64,000 bases of DNA from contig HG738140.1 of assembly GCA_000499405.2 (NCBI GenBank), positions 5,818,701-5,882,700 on the forward strand, in the 5' to 3' direction. Position numbers and translations under genes: made by a program. Shown one piece after another: positions 52,539 through 64,000 of the stretch; the stretch's first letter is position 1; every line of letters begins with the position of its first letter. The stretch comes from Onchocerca volvulus. Taxonomy: Eukaryota > Nematoda > Chromadorea > Rhabditida > Onchocercidae. The notes beneath the pieces were generated by a model. That model ran no database searches, was not told where the DNA came from, and saw only the letters and a program-made list of their open reading frames with translations.

Positions 52539-55500
52539 ATGGATGCATCAACTAGAAGTCATATGACGTTGAATACCCTTGAAAAAGGTAAATTTTTCTG
52601 ATAAAATGAATTTGTAAATTTAAGTCATGAGGATTTCGTACTTGTAACATAGTCCAGTGTTCGTTGTAGAGGTGAGAAAGACTTGTATAGTACACGTTTT
52701 TGCTGCATGAATGTAGAATAGAGAGATTATAAGGCATTTTTTCCAGACTACATAATAGTACGTCGAACACAAGAATCAAATATAAGTTTATACATTGTTA
52801 ATCTTTTTAAATGTTTAACAATGAACTTTTAAATCACATATTGATGATATTATGGCATGTACATAAAACAGTAGTGTTACATTTACAATATCGTTTTCGA
52901 AAACTTTACCTGTCCAAGTTGTCAATTCTTGTGTTGCTTACGGAAGAATTCAGATTCGAGGAAACAATACATTTGAAAAATGATTATCTTCTCGAGATTC
53001 GAAGTCATAAATTCAGAAAAGTCTTATGCGGAAATATATAACATGTGAATCATACAATAGAATCACATAAAAATGTAGGATTGCTGAAAGATTTCGTCCT
53101 TTAGGACTGCGCTCACGTACGCTGCATGAGAAAATGGCTACGATTGTCAACATGACGACATTTCTGCGTGAGAATCCATTCCCTTTCTTTGTTAATGCAG
53201 CCGTACTCCGACTTTGTGAGGCATTTCGTGATGAGTGAGTTGCTTCTCAAATGATTAACATGAGAATAATTATCAACTGATTTCACAAAAATTCATTTTC
53301 TTCATTTTTGATTCCACAAAAAGATCCTATAATTAAAAAATCCTCCAGAAAGCACTTGTTTTTAATATTTAGGAGAATTATCGCCATTGTATTAATTGTT
53401 CAAAAATTTTTTAATTAAATGTAGAGTTTGAACTGGGTATCATTTAAAGGATTCACCTAGACATAATGCATGCTTCAGATGTAACGAGCTGCGCTTATGT
53501 ATTGTGCGAGTAATGGGTGAGTGTTCAACTGAACTGAGGCTTGTTTTCTCGAACGATGAAGTTGCTCGACGTATTCTCAAAGTATCCCATTCAAATGATC
53601 CACTTGCTCGTTCGCTTACGCTTCAAGTACTCGCTAAATTAGCTTCTGTTGTGGCAGAGAATAAACAGGTAATGATGTGGGATTAAGCGAATATTTGGGG
53701 ATAGCAAAAAATATTTTTCCGACATTTCTTATTTTTTGATATTTCAAATTCATTCTTTAAGCCATATATCGATTGTAATTGTAGATACATCATTTGATAG
53801 TTACGAGTATCGATTCTGAAGAAAGCCAGGAACGATTGGCAGCCATTGCAGCGACTGAAGCATTTGTTGCTTTTTCCAGGTTGTATTTTGCTTAAAAAAA
53901 TTTTTTTGAAAGGTTTGAAAATTGTAAATGAAGTTTCAAAAAGGATTTTTGCAAATTTATCTATAGGTCAAAAATTATTTCGAGGTTTTTCGACTTTCAG
54001 ATCTTTTTCGCAAACAGTATTTGAGAAACTCTGCGTCACGTTTTTATCTCCTCTTGTTTCACCGACGACGAAAATTGGTTTAGTTGGTATATTTGCTAAT
54101 ATGAAAGCTGACGTAGAAATCATCATGAAAGTATTTGCATTGGGTGAACAGATATTGAATGAAGCATATAATCAACAATTGATGCTGGCACTTATCAAAT
54201 CGCTCACTACGCTAGCCGTTTCATGTAAATTCGCCGTCTCTGAATTGGTAAATGATGTGAATAATGCTTTACTTCTGGTTGGAAAGTTTTTGCTTCATTT
54301 TTATTTATTTTGGAAAGATCAATTCCATAAAATTTTATTTTATTCTATGTCTTTATTTTGATATCTTCAGTTAACTCTACTGATAGAAAAGCTGAAGATA
54401 TCCAAGGAAAATCGAACTCTTTGTGTTGCCATTCTGTGTAATATTAAACGCTTGTCATCAGCCGCACATATGCTCACAGAATCTCATATGCATGTTAGTT
54501 TTGTTAATTTTCAAAATGCAGTAAACATTCTCTTTCTATTTTTTTCAAAAAGCAATAAACATTCTTTTTCTGTTATGATTTAAATATTAAATTGAGTTAT
54601 TTCATTCCTTCCGTGGTAATGATTTTACGTAATGTAATGTAATGTAACGTAATGTAGTTTTATATAATGTAATGATTTTACATTAGGATTTGTTGAGCTT
54701 CGGAGACACGTTAACAGATGATTTAATGCGCGTTTATTGGCTGATAACTCTTGTTCGTTTCACATCGCAAAATATCCATAAAATTACTGCAATGCTTTCA
54801 GGTAGCATTTATCGAAAATTTTGAATTTATCTTAAAAAAGGAAAAAAAATTTCGATTTCAAGGCCACTGAAAAGTTATCAATCGAAGATAAATAGCTTTT
54901 TTTTGCAGATAACATAGCGCATTGGACGTATCTTTTATCGAGTAGAAATGCTGATGTTCGACTTGCGGCTCTGCATTTGTTTATTAATATATACAAATAT
55001 AGTCAAGAACCGAGCATTATCTCCTCCCTGAAAAGCTCTTTTATTATATCTTTGCCGACTATAAAATCTCAAGATTCCGAAAGAGTAAGCTCAAATCTTA
55101 AAATTAACTTATATATTCGATCAAAGATTTAAGAAGTTTTCTATCATCTGTCATATTAATTAAATGTGAATTCAAAATCAAAAAACAAATCAATCAGTTA
55201 TAAGTAATTTATATCTTTTGCAATGAATATCTCTACTGATTTGGAAAATCAAAATGTTATTTTTCCGTCAAATTTTTAATAATCAATATCTTATAATATT
55301 CAGTTTTATCGTCTCTTGACCGCCTTCATATGTGATGATACTTGTCCACGTGAAACTGTGGATGCAATAGTGGATGTTCTTTTGACCATAACATTGCCTG
55401 ATTTTTCGGCATTACATGTATTACAATTCTTAGTGGCTGCTGCTGAGACTCACTCGCATCTCTATTCTCGTCTTCATGTCTGGTCTATATCGAAATTGAA

Positions 55501-58485
55501 TGAAAATACGAATTTAACGAAATTGACTGTAAGTTGTAATTGCATTTTGATTTGCCGGTATTGTATTCATGGAAGCTAATTCGTGGAAGCATTCGTGGAA
55601 GCTAATTAACAATAGTTTGGAAAAAGAATTTCTCTTTTAAAGTATAAACAAGACGATAATTTTGTTGCAGCTTTTTTCATGCTTAGTGTATGCCCCATTG
55701 AGCGATATGACGAAACTTCCCGAAAATCACTTAGATTTTTGGGGAGATGATCCATGGATCCTCTATCTAGTTGCCCGATCGGCCATGCGAAATGGACATT
55801 GGAAATTGGTTGCTCTTCCTATACTGGAAGTAATCTATAAAAAGGTTAATGTTTGACTGAGCAATTTTTATCTATATTTCTTTGTTGCACAACTGTTATA
55901 TAATTCAATCAGTTTTTGGCAGAATCTTCTGATTAGACTCTTAGTGCTTTTGTTTTTCCCTTAAATCGTTTCTGGCTCATGCGTTATGTTAATTAAATCT
56001 GCTGCTATTCATTCTTAATGACATTTCATGTTTCAAATATGTTTTAGGCGAAATCGTTTGAAACTAGGATGTGGCTAACAGCTTTACGGGATATTTGTTG
56101 TTCATCACTATCTGAATTTACGGTCTCATCTTTGGAAAAATCTATTGAAAATCTTAACAGTGCTCGATTATCACTTTCCGTACGTTGATATCTTTTTTTT
56201 TTTTTTGTAACTGTATAATGGGATTAAATCAACTATTCGATTTGAAATTTCCATTTCTAATTGTATTTTGCAATTTTTTTGGTTCGAATGTTTTAGGCCT
56301 TATGCTCATCGCGAGATTCTGTACGTTATTTCATGTTTCCATCACGGTTTGTGGATTGCCTGTGCAGCATGTATGCAGCTCTACGCAGTTTTTTGGTTGT
56401 TATAAATACGAATTTATTACTTAATGACAAACCAGCTCCTTTTATCATTAAAAAAATTTCAACTCGTTTGCAAGCGTGTGCAGTAAGTAAGTTCATTTAC
56501 GATTTTGTTTCCTGTAATGAACTGAATTATTTTAGTTGGGAATATTTGATTATCATTTCTTCCATTACTTCAATTTCTATCCAAAATTTCTTTTAGTCAG
56601 AACTTATATCTTCAGAAATGAATGAATGTCGCGATATGTGGTTGGACTTATACAAGCATTGCTTTGATGCGGATACTAATACTACGACTTTTGTAGAGCT
56701 GTATGGTGGAATGTGTGCTTTATTCAGTGCTGCTTTGCAATTATTCGCAAAGCAACAACCATTGTCGTTAGTTTTATGATTTATTATCATATGTATTATT
56801 AAGTTATTCAATTTGGAAATGAAACATTCAATTCTTTCTAAATTCATTTGTATCTTATTTTGGTCATCTAAAATATATCCATTGCATTTTGCATCTCATT
56901 AGTCATATTTAGCTGAATACAGCTTTGATATTATTTTGTCACATTATAGTAATTTTTGCAATTTCGCATTATCTTAGAAAGATCTCTGTCTGTTTTTCAA
57001 AGGCAAGAATTTTTTTAAAATGTAGTTAAATTCGTTTAATTTTGTTGCGCTTCCATTATTTGGGATTCTGGCACGAAGCATGGTGACCCGGAAAGTCCGT
57101 TTTAGGCTATGTTGCCTGCTTAATAATCTTAATCTTTTGTGGACCGGTATATTGGGTTGATTTTGATTTGTTGAACTGTAAGGTTGGAAATAATATTGAG
57201 ACCAGATGATCACAAAAATTTAGTCTTTGTATATTTAAAAAATCTGTTTTTGTGAAAAAAGATTGTCCGAAATATTCTTTTGAACTTGCGTTGTTTCTTT
57301 AATCATGCGCAACATTTACAGTCCTTTATCGATATTTTCTTCTTCTCACTATTCGTTGGCGAATAAGCGTTTACGAACTTCACTCTTATGGGCGAAAGGA
57401 GAAATTGAAAAGCTGGATATTATAACTCTGGAAAAAAGACTAACAAGAAAAGTATTTTGTTTTTTCGCTAGTATGGAAAATAACATGCCCAATTTTATTC
57501 TTACCTTTTCAGTCTATTTTGAAAGAAAATTTTGCATTTATACGTGCGCAATGAGCTACTGGCAATTTTTAGCGGTGGTATTTATTTCAGAAATTGAAAT
57601 TCCTTGTCGAAACTTTTGGATATTTATGTGTTCTTCCGATATGCATTCCGCGATTTTTTTTCCAACAGCTCAAATATACACAGATAAAGGTGTCTGTTTT
57701 CCGAAAGTTCGGTAGTTATCCGATAGGATTTTCATGTAAAAGCAATTTGAAATTGTATCAGATCCTTTAAACGAAATTTGAGATTCTTAAAACTCGGTTT
57801 ATTTAAGTTGAACGTTTTGCCGCAGCCAGGACCAATGGAGACTGCTATCGCTGTTTCTTCTAACCAAAAAGTACCAATTTTCATTGAAGGCGCAATCGAG
57901 TCGTCGCATGCATCTTCTGTTGATGAAGTCATTGTAAAAGCAGAAGCAAAATCCGCGAAAGGTGACAATGTAAGCCTCTTTAAAAAGCTTGGCTTTTTAA
58001 AATTGTTTTGAAATGAACCATTGCTGTAAAAAGTAGACATTTCTAATTTGTTCTGGAAAGAATGGAACGATTTTATAATCTTCTTTTGAATTTATGGCAA
58101 ATTCACCTTCTTTAAGTGATACACTCTTCAGAAGGACTGCTCGCAAATTCAAACTGTTATGCTGCAAGAAGGAAAATTCTTCAATGCTCAATTTCTTCTC
58201 GCTTTCCCGCAGGTAACTCCTATATTTTATATAAAATAGGTAAGATGCATCTGATTCAGAATTATTTTTTTTTTCTCTCTTCTAACTGATCTTAGTAATT
58301 TATAAATTATTTTTGTTGTGGACTGAATTATGAAGAATGAGATATCAGGATTTCGTGTTCGATAAAGTGAAGAATATTTTCAGAATTGTACAATGGAATT
58401 TTCTGTAGACTTTTTGGATAAAGAAACTAAACGACTATGGGAAAGTGGTGTTACAGCAAAATTGAAAATTCATGTCTCATCTTAA
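52539..58485 (+). CDS. ints-7: Integrator complex subunit 7 (INTS7)
   Basis: About 18 exons, including 52539-52587, 53105-53234, 53479-53668, 53785-53879, 54001-about 54245, 54909-about 55084, about 55671-55842 and 58382-58485 (stop). INTS7 is an alpha-helical repeat scaffold of the Integrator complex, which cleaves snRNA precursors and nascent Pol II transcripts. The N-terminal match is strong: LEKGLRSRTLHEKMATIVN, FPFFVNAAVLRLCEAFRDE, EVARRILKVSHSNDPLARSL and HHLIVTSIDSEESQERLAAI correspond in order to the human N-terminus. Downstream repeats diverge, but IPRFFFQQLKYTQIKVSVF and the following VPIFIEGAIES agree with the C-terminal domain. The first exon carries only 16 codons; its phase (one G left) fits the next exon. 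The human protein is longer (962 residues), mainly at the C-terminus. Middle exon ends around 54245 and 57470-57720 are uncertain. Confidence 0.88.
54635..54686. repeat. GTAAT/GTAATG pentamer repeat in an INTS7 intron
   Basis: The words GTAATGTAATGTAACGTAAT recur over about 50 bases. It is a simple-sequence tract just upstream of a splice acceptor. Confidence 0.7.
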
Positions 58486-61030
58486 AATAATCATCCTTTT
58501 GTATTTTGCCCAATTATCCAATTCGGAAGATTTAGATCTTATTTTCTTGGACTACATTCTCGTATTATCGAAATAATTTTATTCTTTCTTTCTTTATTTT
58601 TTTTTTTGCATTTGTAGAAAAAAAAAGATTAATTATTGATTCGAAATTTGATAAAATTGATCTAACTGAAGCAATCTGTTCATGGAACAAAAAAAAAACT
58701 GTTTATGGAACAAAAAAATTTATAACTTTTCCAAAGTGAATTAGAAAAGTGATTTATTTTCTAAGATGAATTTACTCAGCAAATAATATAATATTATAGA
58801 TATTTAGATCGCTTGAGTTCACTATTAGGATAGATAAGTACGATGAGGTGTGAATGAAGATTGGGGAGAATATCGAAAGTTAATTAGCCAGGATTCAAGC
58901 ACTGTGTTGGCGTTTCGACAGAAGTCAAAAATACTCCATGCTTTGTTGCTATTCGACTGCTGTCTAAATCATTAATGATCAAATTTCTCTGCAAGAAGTT
59001 CAATCCTAGAAATCATTTGTCACTGATAATTTTTGAATCGCAGACCTGTGTTTATTTTTGGGATTGAATGGCATCGAAGAAATTATTTCAATCTCAGATT
59101 TCGTGCTTCTGATTTATCTCGAAATTAGGATTTGCTTGTAATGTACTTACATCTCGAGAACAGCAAAAGTTCGTAAATAATAAAGTATGGTGCCCCTTCA
59201 ATTGCTCAACAGTTTACGAACTTACAAGTGAATCATTCATTTCCAAATTCTTATAACTTTATACGGATATCTGTGCATCAACATACAATTGATATTTTGA
59301 TATCACAAAATATCGGCGAAGTTCTAAACAATGATAATCTATAATGCTGAGGAATTCCTGTCACCTATAGATGGATACATCAATCATATTCTAAAAAAGC
59401 GCAAATGGCAATTTATATATATTCTTGATAATGCAATTAAAGTAATCTAACATAAGATTATCATTTTTAAGAACGATTTGATACTGAAACTGCAGTTGTA
59501 TAGGTTAAAATACTTTCGAATTTCATGTAAATGCGCTTTATTTTGAATATGCAATTCATTTTCGTGCAAAAAATACTGATATAATGACTATCGATGTAAG
59601 CATTCTGAGACTCGAAAAATGCTGAAGAATGTCACATATACAGTATGCCATTACCTCTTCTTTAACTTTCCAATGATGAGATCTGAAGTAGAGATAGTTG
59701 ACGTATCTCATTTCTTCAATTATCAAGTCTATTACAGTAACTTTAGGTATTCTCTTCTTCCTATTTCTTTAAGAACAACAAAAATGTCCTCAAATCCTCC
59801 ACTAGATTTGCTACTATTTTCCCATTCGTTAATGAATTGAGAACTAAAAAAGAAGCTCAAAATAGCCAGAAATTAATAGATCACTCCTTCTCATCTGATG
59901 TCAACGTATCACTCCTCCCCACCTGAAGTCATTGCTATCGATTGCAACTGCAGAAAACCATTATTGAACTTGTATAGCATTTGTTTTGGTTTAATTCCAT
60001 ATCTCTGTCTTACCAAGACTATCTATAACCAAGAACACTCAATTCTTGAAAGCTCACCTGCTCCTGACTTATTTCTCCATTCAGTGTTCAAATATGCACA
60101 GCAATATGCTCTTTACTAACCAAAACATTGTTTAAAAATTGAAATAATCTGCATGTTATGATAAACAAGTAAGTACCATGAGAAAGTGATGTAAATTAGT
60201 ACGGAAAGTAAAGGAACTAGTCACAGCTCGAAAAATCATCTAGATAATATATTTCTTAGTTTCATATTTCGGAATTATAAAAACTTCATTGTGATCAAAA
60301 CAGCACTAAATAAAGAGGCAAAATGAATGAAAAACAAGATATATTTGCAACAATATTGAGTAAGAATTTAATATGGATATCCTAGAAAAAAGAAACTATA
60401 CGTACCGTTACAAAGCGAGCCTTAGGATTCATTGAAAGAAGAACAATGTGAACGATTCTGCTGTGCTAACTATGAATCAAATTGAATTAAATGAAAGAGA
60501 GACTAACAATATTTAGAGTTTCATTTATAAAATAGTAAAAAACGAAGCCGATATCAAATTTAACATACTGGAAGCAACGAAGATGTAAAGTAGTTAAAAG
60601 GTAGTCTATGTCATTAGTTCAATTTAAAGAACGAACTCTTTTCTTACGATTCAAAGGTCTGATAATAAAAAATTACAAACATATATTAAAAAAAAAAAAA
60701 CCTAAAATCAAAAAAAAAAAACCACCGTTTAACATTCCATTTTTAAATGCATTATGAAATGAACGAAATTATATATGGAGAGAAAAGACGCAATGAGATA
60801 ACGTTGATAAAAGCGGTAAAAGTACTATTTACTTGAAATGCCACAGCACTACTCATATGCAACCAGGAAAATTATATAGAAAATATCAAAATACGTGACA
60901 CCTATTCTTCTAAACCTATTATTATACAATAAAGTTAAAATGAAATGACTGCTTTGAAGAAAATGCATTACGAGAAATAATAACGAGGAGATCACAAACA
61001 ATAAATATAATTGTTTTGCAGCCAAAGACA
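58486..61030. other. Convergent intergenic region between INTS7 and the MIER-like gene
   Basis: It contains the 3' flanks of both genes. Two plus-strand frames of 73 codons (59619-59840 and 59898-60119) have no family match. A runs occur at 60690-60720. No exon could be supported. Confidence 0.5.
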
Positions 61031-63826
61031 TCACTGTAGCACATTAGCAATAGTGTCGCTATCCAAATGAGGAAGCGTATTATCTTCTCCACTATCCCAA
61101 TCCCAATCTTTATTTATCAAATCTATTTCAACTGATTCTGCATTTGCCGCCATATCTAATACATCCCCATTATTCTTTCCATTTATTTGATCCATTAATT
61201 CACCCATAAAATCACTAAAATATTTTAAAAATGTCATAAAACATGGCTTCTGCAAATAACAGGTGGTATGAATTTCAACATTGCATATCTTTGTACTCTA
61301 TAAGAATTAAATCATCGTATTATATTAATTTTCAACACAATGCATCTTCGTACTATACAGGATCAACATATTGTACTATCATTAAAATTAAATGCCATTA
61401 CAATATACATCACTTCAAAATGTTGGCTATAAGTTACTTCAAAATACTAATGAGAAAATTAAGAACTTCAATTCTCTCGAAAAAAAAAAAAAAGAAAATA
61501 AGCAATAATAACATCTGCAGAATATAGCTATAGTACGATGGACATACCACAATAGACAATGTTTACAGTGGATAAAAATAAACATACGTGCTGTTAGGAT
61601 GGTCTTCGCTTTTTGTTCCACAAACTCGTTCTCGATACATATCATGTCGTTCTGTTTTCTTCCAAATATAATAGAAGTGTACTATTTCACCGACTGTCCT
61701 ATGAGGTAACTGAAAAGTCAACTTTTGAATTAGAAAACAGATTCGCTTATTACATCTTGCTACATGGGATGCATGAAAAATATCTTTTTTATTTTCACAT
61801 CCATAAGCTTTTCTATAAGATTAGGATATTTATTAGTTAAAAAATGTGTACTAATGAGTGAAGGAAATGAAAAAAATCATTTCGAAATATTAAACAGTTA
61901 CAAAGCGATTAATATGGTGAATAAATGTAACTATTAGAAAAATAAGAAGAACTGAAAAAAACGAAGGTGCAGAATCAAGAAATAAAATGTCAATTGAAGT
62001 GGTAAAAAAAAAATGCATCTGTTTTATTCCAAATGAAAATACAGTTATATAAAAAAAAAATGAAGAATGAAGGGAACTAACCATAAAATTATTCGTTCAT
62101 AACTTAACAATAAAAAAACCAAATATTCAAAGTAACTATCAGCTACATTTCAACACCTTTAATATCGAGATCTTAAAACATTATTCTACGAAAGAAAAAA
62201 AAAAAGTACACGAAAAATCTTACCAATCGCTTGATAAGGCCAAAATTTTTTCCATACATTTGCATACCTCTTTCGAAAAGTTCGCAATCCTAAATGTATG
62301 CATGTGTACCAAATGACAAGACCCATTATATTACAAAAAAAAAAAATCACGAACCTGATCATTCCACTTAGCAGGATTTGGTCCAACACTTTTCAAAGGG
62401 GCATTAGCACGTGGAAATGGATAACTGGCCAATGCCATATTCGCATTGTATTTTGCACTCAACAGAGCTCTAAATAAATATTAAACCATATGGTCAATTA
62501 AGCAGCAGTAAAAGTTCAAAAAAAAAAAAGATGTTTTATCTTAATACACAAATAAACTTACTTCAAAGCGTCTTCATCATCTTTTACAGGAAAACTTCGA
62601 TTTGAATTTCCAGATTTACGCGTTTCGACCGAGAAAGATGAATCACTGCTTTGCAATACCCTATCGTAGTAATTCTTTAAATATTCTTCCACTTTCTTCA
62701 TTGATATATCATTATGAGGTGACCATAAAAGCATTTCACGCTCTCCTGTATAAAATTGAAAATCTATAACCAGTTATGAAAATCAATTTATTACCTGTAA
62801 AATAAAAACACTAGGAATATCTCACGTGGACTTTTGGGATCTGCTGATATTGTATCAGGAACAGAGGCTTGATACATCGGTCCTTGTCTCACAATCCTTC
62901 GCCAACGATCAGGCGGCACATAATCAATATCTTCTTCATTGTCATCAACATCCGAAAAGTAGCCATGCTCTTTTTTTCTTTTTTTGGAAGATATGTCTGG
63001 AGATGCAGCTACATCTAAAGGGAAAAACTGCGAAATTTCAAAGAGAAATTTCGATTTTGCAACCAGAAAAAAAAAAAAAAGATGAATATATAACTGAACT
63101 AACTATACTATGTATCTGCTAAAAAAAAATTCCATATTTCAAATCTTGATTTCAACGAAGAAAGTGCAACCGAATATACATGTGACACTACCAACTAGAA
63201 AACTAAATGTAATTCCGTACGCGGAAATAATTTTAAAAAATTCGTTAAATCGTAAAATCCAATATATACAATTATCTTAAAACGTTATTTTAAAAAAAAT
63301 GAAAAAACTGAATATCTGTAGTTAACGAAAAGCGAAGGAGTAACTGACAGAATGAAATCAGTCTTTAAAATGTTCTATAAATCAAAAAGATGAGAAAAGT
63401 GCAAATAAGGAAATGTACCTGATTCTGTGAAATCAGAATTCACATTTGTATCACATGTGCCTTCCGATTTACGAGTATCATTTGATGTAGATGAGGACTG
63501 GGAATCATCATACTCTTCTTCGGCAACCGCGTTGCAATATTTCTGCCTTAATTCTTCAATGGACAAATTTGCATCATCTTCTAGCAATTTAAGCTCATCT
63601 TGATAGTTTTCTTCCAGTTGCAACATTTCTTCCTCGTCCAGCGTACCTGCAAATCCGGAAAAAATTGTAAAAGAATTTCTCACATTTCAACCATAACGAA
63701 ATGCTTTCTCAAACTTCAGATTACCGCCAGAAGCAACCAAATGTTATTACCCTCATCATCATATGCTTCATCGCCTTCTTCATAATCATCTTCGGTTCGA
63801 GAATCGGAATGCTCCTCCTCGGTCAT
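61031..63826 (-). CDS. MIER-like ELM2-SANT transcriptional corepressor
   Basis: Eight minus-strand exons join in phase: 63826-63751, 63646-63419, 63014-62826, 62745-62562, 62469-62355, 62289-62224, 61709-61588 and 61214-61031, giving 387 residues. MIER proteins recruit class I histone deacetylases through their ELM2-SANT module. The N-terminus is acidic (MTEEEHSDSRTEDDYEEGDE) and is followed by LDEEEMLQLEENYQDELKLL, as in human MIER1. The ELM2 part is DIDYVPPDRWRRIVRQGPMY and LLWSPHNDISMKKVEEYL, then DEDALKALLSAKYNANMAL. The SANT domain is split between exons 6 and 7: FERGMQMYGKNFGLIKRL then RTVGEIVHFYYIWKKTERHD, matching the MIER1 block. The C-terminus is acidic with WDWDSGEDN. The linker between ELM2 and SANT is short. 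A basic run (KKRKKE) in exon 3 could be a nuclear localisation signal. The start is the first ATG giving the acidic N-terminus; upstream 5' UTR exons may lie near or beyond the window edge. Confidence 0.9.
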
Positions 63827-64000
63827 TTCTCGTTGATTCAATTGCAGCAGCAATATTGTTAGTTGTGGTAACAATACCTGAAATGTAGAGCAATTTAGCA
63901 AAACTTTCTAATTTATATTCCTGGAAAATTTCTCAGGAATCATTGGAACTTATACATTCGAACCATAAGCTCAAGAAAAAATTCCAAGAAGCGAGGACAC
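63827..64000. other. 5' flank of the MIER-like gene
   Basis: On the minus strand a CATTTCAG acceptor lies about 54 bases upstream of the chosen ATG (at about 63880), and the sequence from there to the ATG is open in frame. Either it is 5' UTR after leader trans-splicing, or the coding region continues into an exon outside the window. Confidence 0.4.

Noticed and set aside
59619..60119. Two 73-codon plus-strand frames between INTS7 and the MIER-like gene
   Set aside because: No recognisable motif and no phase-compatible splice sites to INTS7, whose stop at 58483 is well supported.

Overview
The window is nuclear DNA of a nematode, most likely a parasitic clade III (filarial or ascarid-like) species. 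It is very AT-rich and full of A/T homopolymers. Genes are split into many small exons with short introns and T-rich TTTCAG-type acceptors. Several translations are clearly worm-type: a CED-3 caspase, an OIG-4-like secreted Ig protein and an atypical Cys-loop receptor subunit. No prokaryotic features are present. All gene models come from reading splice sites and phase by eye and by comparison with remembered families; none is transcript-confirmed.

Layout, left to right. 1054-1638 (+): two exons of an unrecognised membrane protein. 3807-6954 (+): Cys-loop ligand-gated channel subunit. 7971-9783 (-): EMG1/NEP1, the 18S rRNA pseudouridine N1-methyltransferase. 9784-13433: gene-free, with decayed tandem repeats. 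13434-16170 (+): complete CED-3 caspase with CARD, p20 and p10. 18962-20438 (+): mitochondrial ribosomal protein bL17m, with a GC-AG intron. 21668-26935: a mobile-element block made of two almost identical ~600 bp arms facing each other, followed by a decayed minus-strand BEL/Pao retroelement. Helitron-end-like repeats lie at 26936-27510. 29701-31111 (-): unrecognised gene with one C2HC-like finger. 31881-33864 (+): OIG-4-like secreted Ig protein. 34560-35150: purine-rich long-period tandem repeats. 35890-37940 (+): CDC-42. 39448-41537 (-): CYRI (FAM49), the Rac1-binding regulator. 42287-50291 (+): SMC6. 52539-58485 (+): Integrator subunit 7. 61031-63826 (-): MIER-like ELM2-SANT corepressor.

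The conserved genes are mostly housekeeping: ribosome biogenesis, mitochondrial translation, SMC5/6 genome maintenance, Integrator RNA processing and chromatin repression. CDC-42 and CYRI lie tail to tail and both belong to Rho-family actin control; from memory the two are also close together in C. elegans, which would be conserved microsynteny.

The least expected signals are these: an SL1 spliced-leader-like 22-mer inside both arms of the inverted repeat; the potential of that repeat to give long dsRNA; an isolated GC-rich 16-bp-stem hairpin at 17971-18011; a duplicated 5' splice site in the channel gene; and a probable env-like third ORF in the BEL/Pao remnant.
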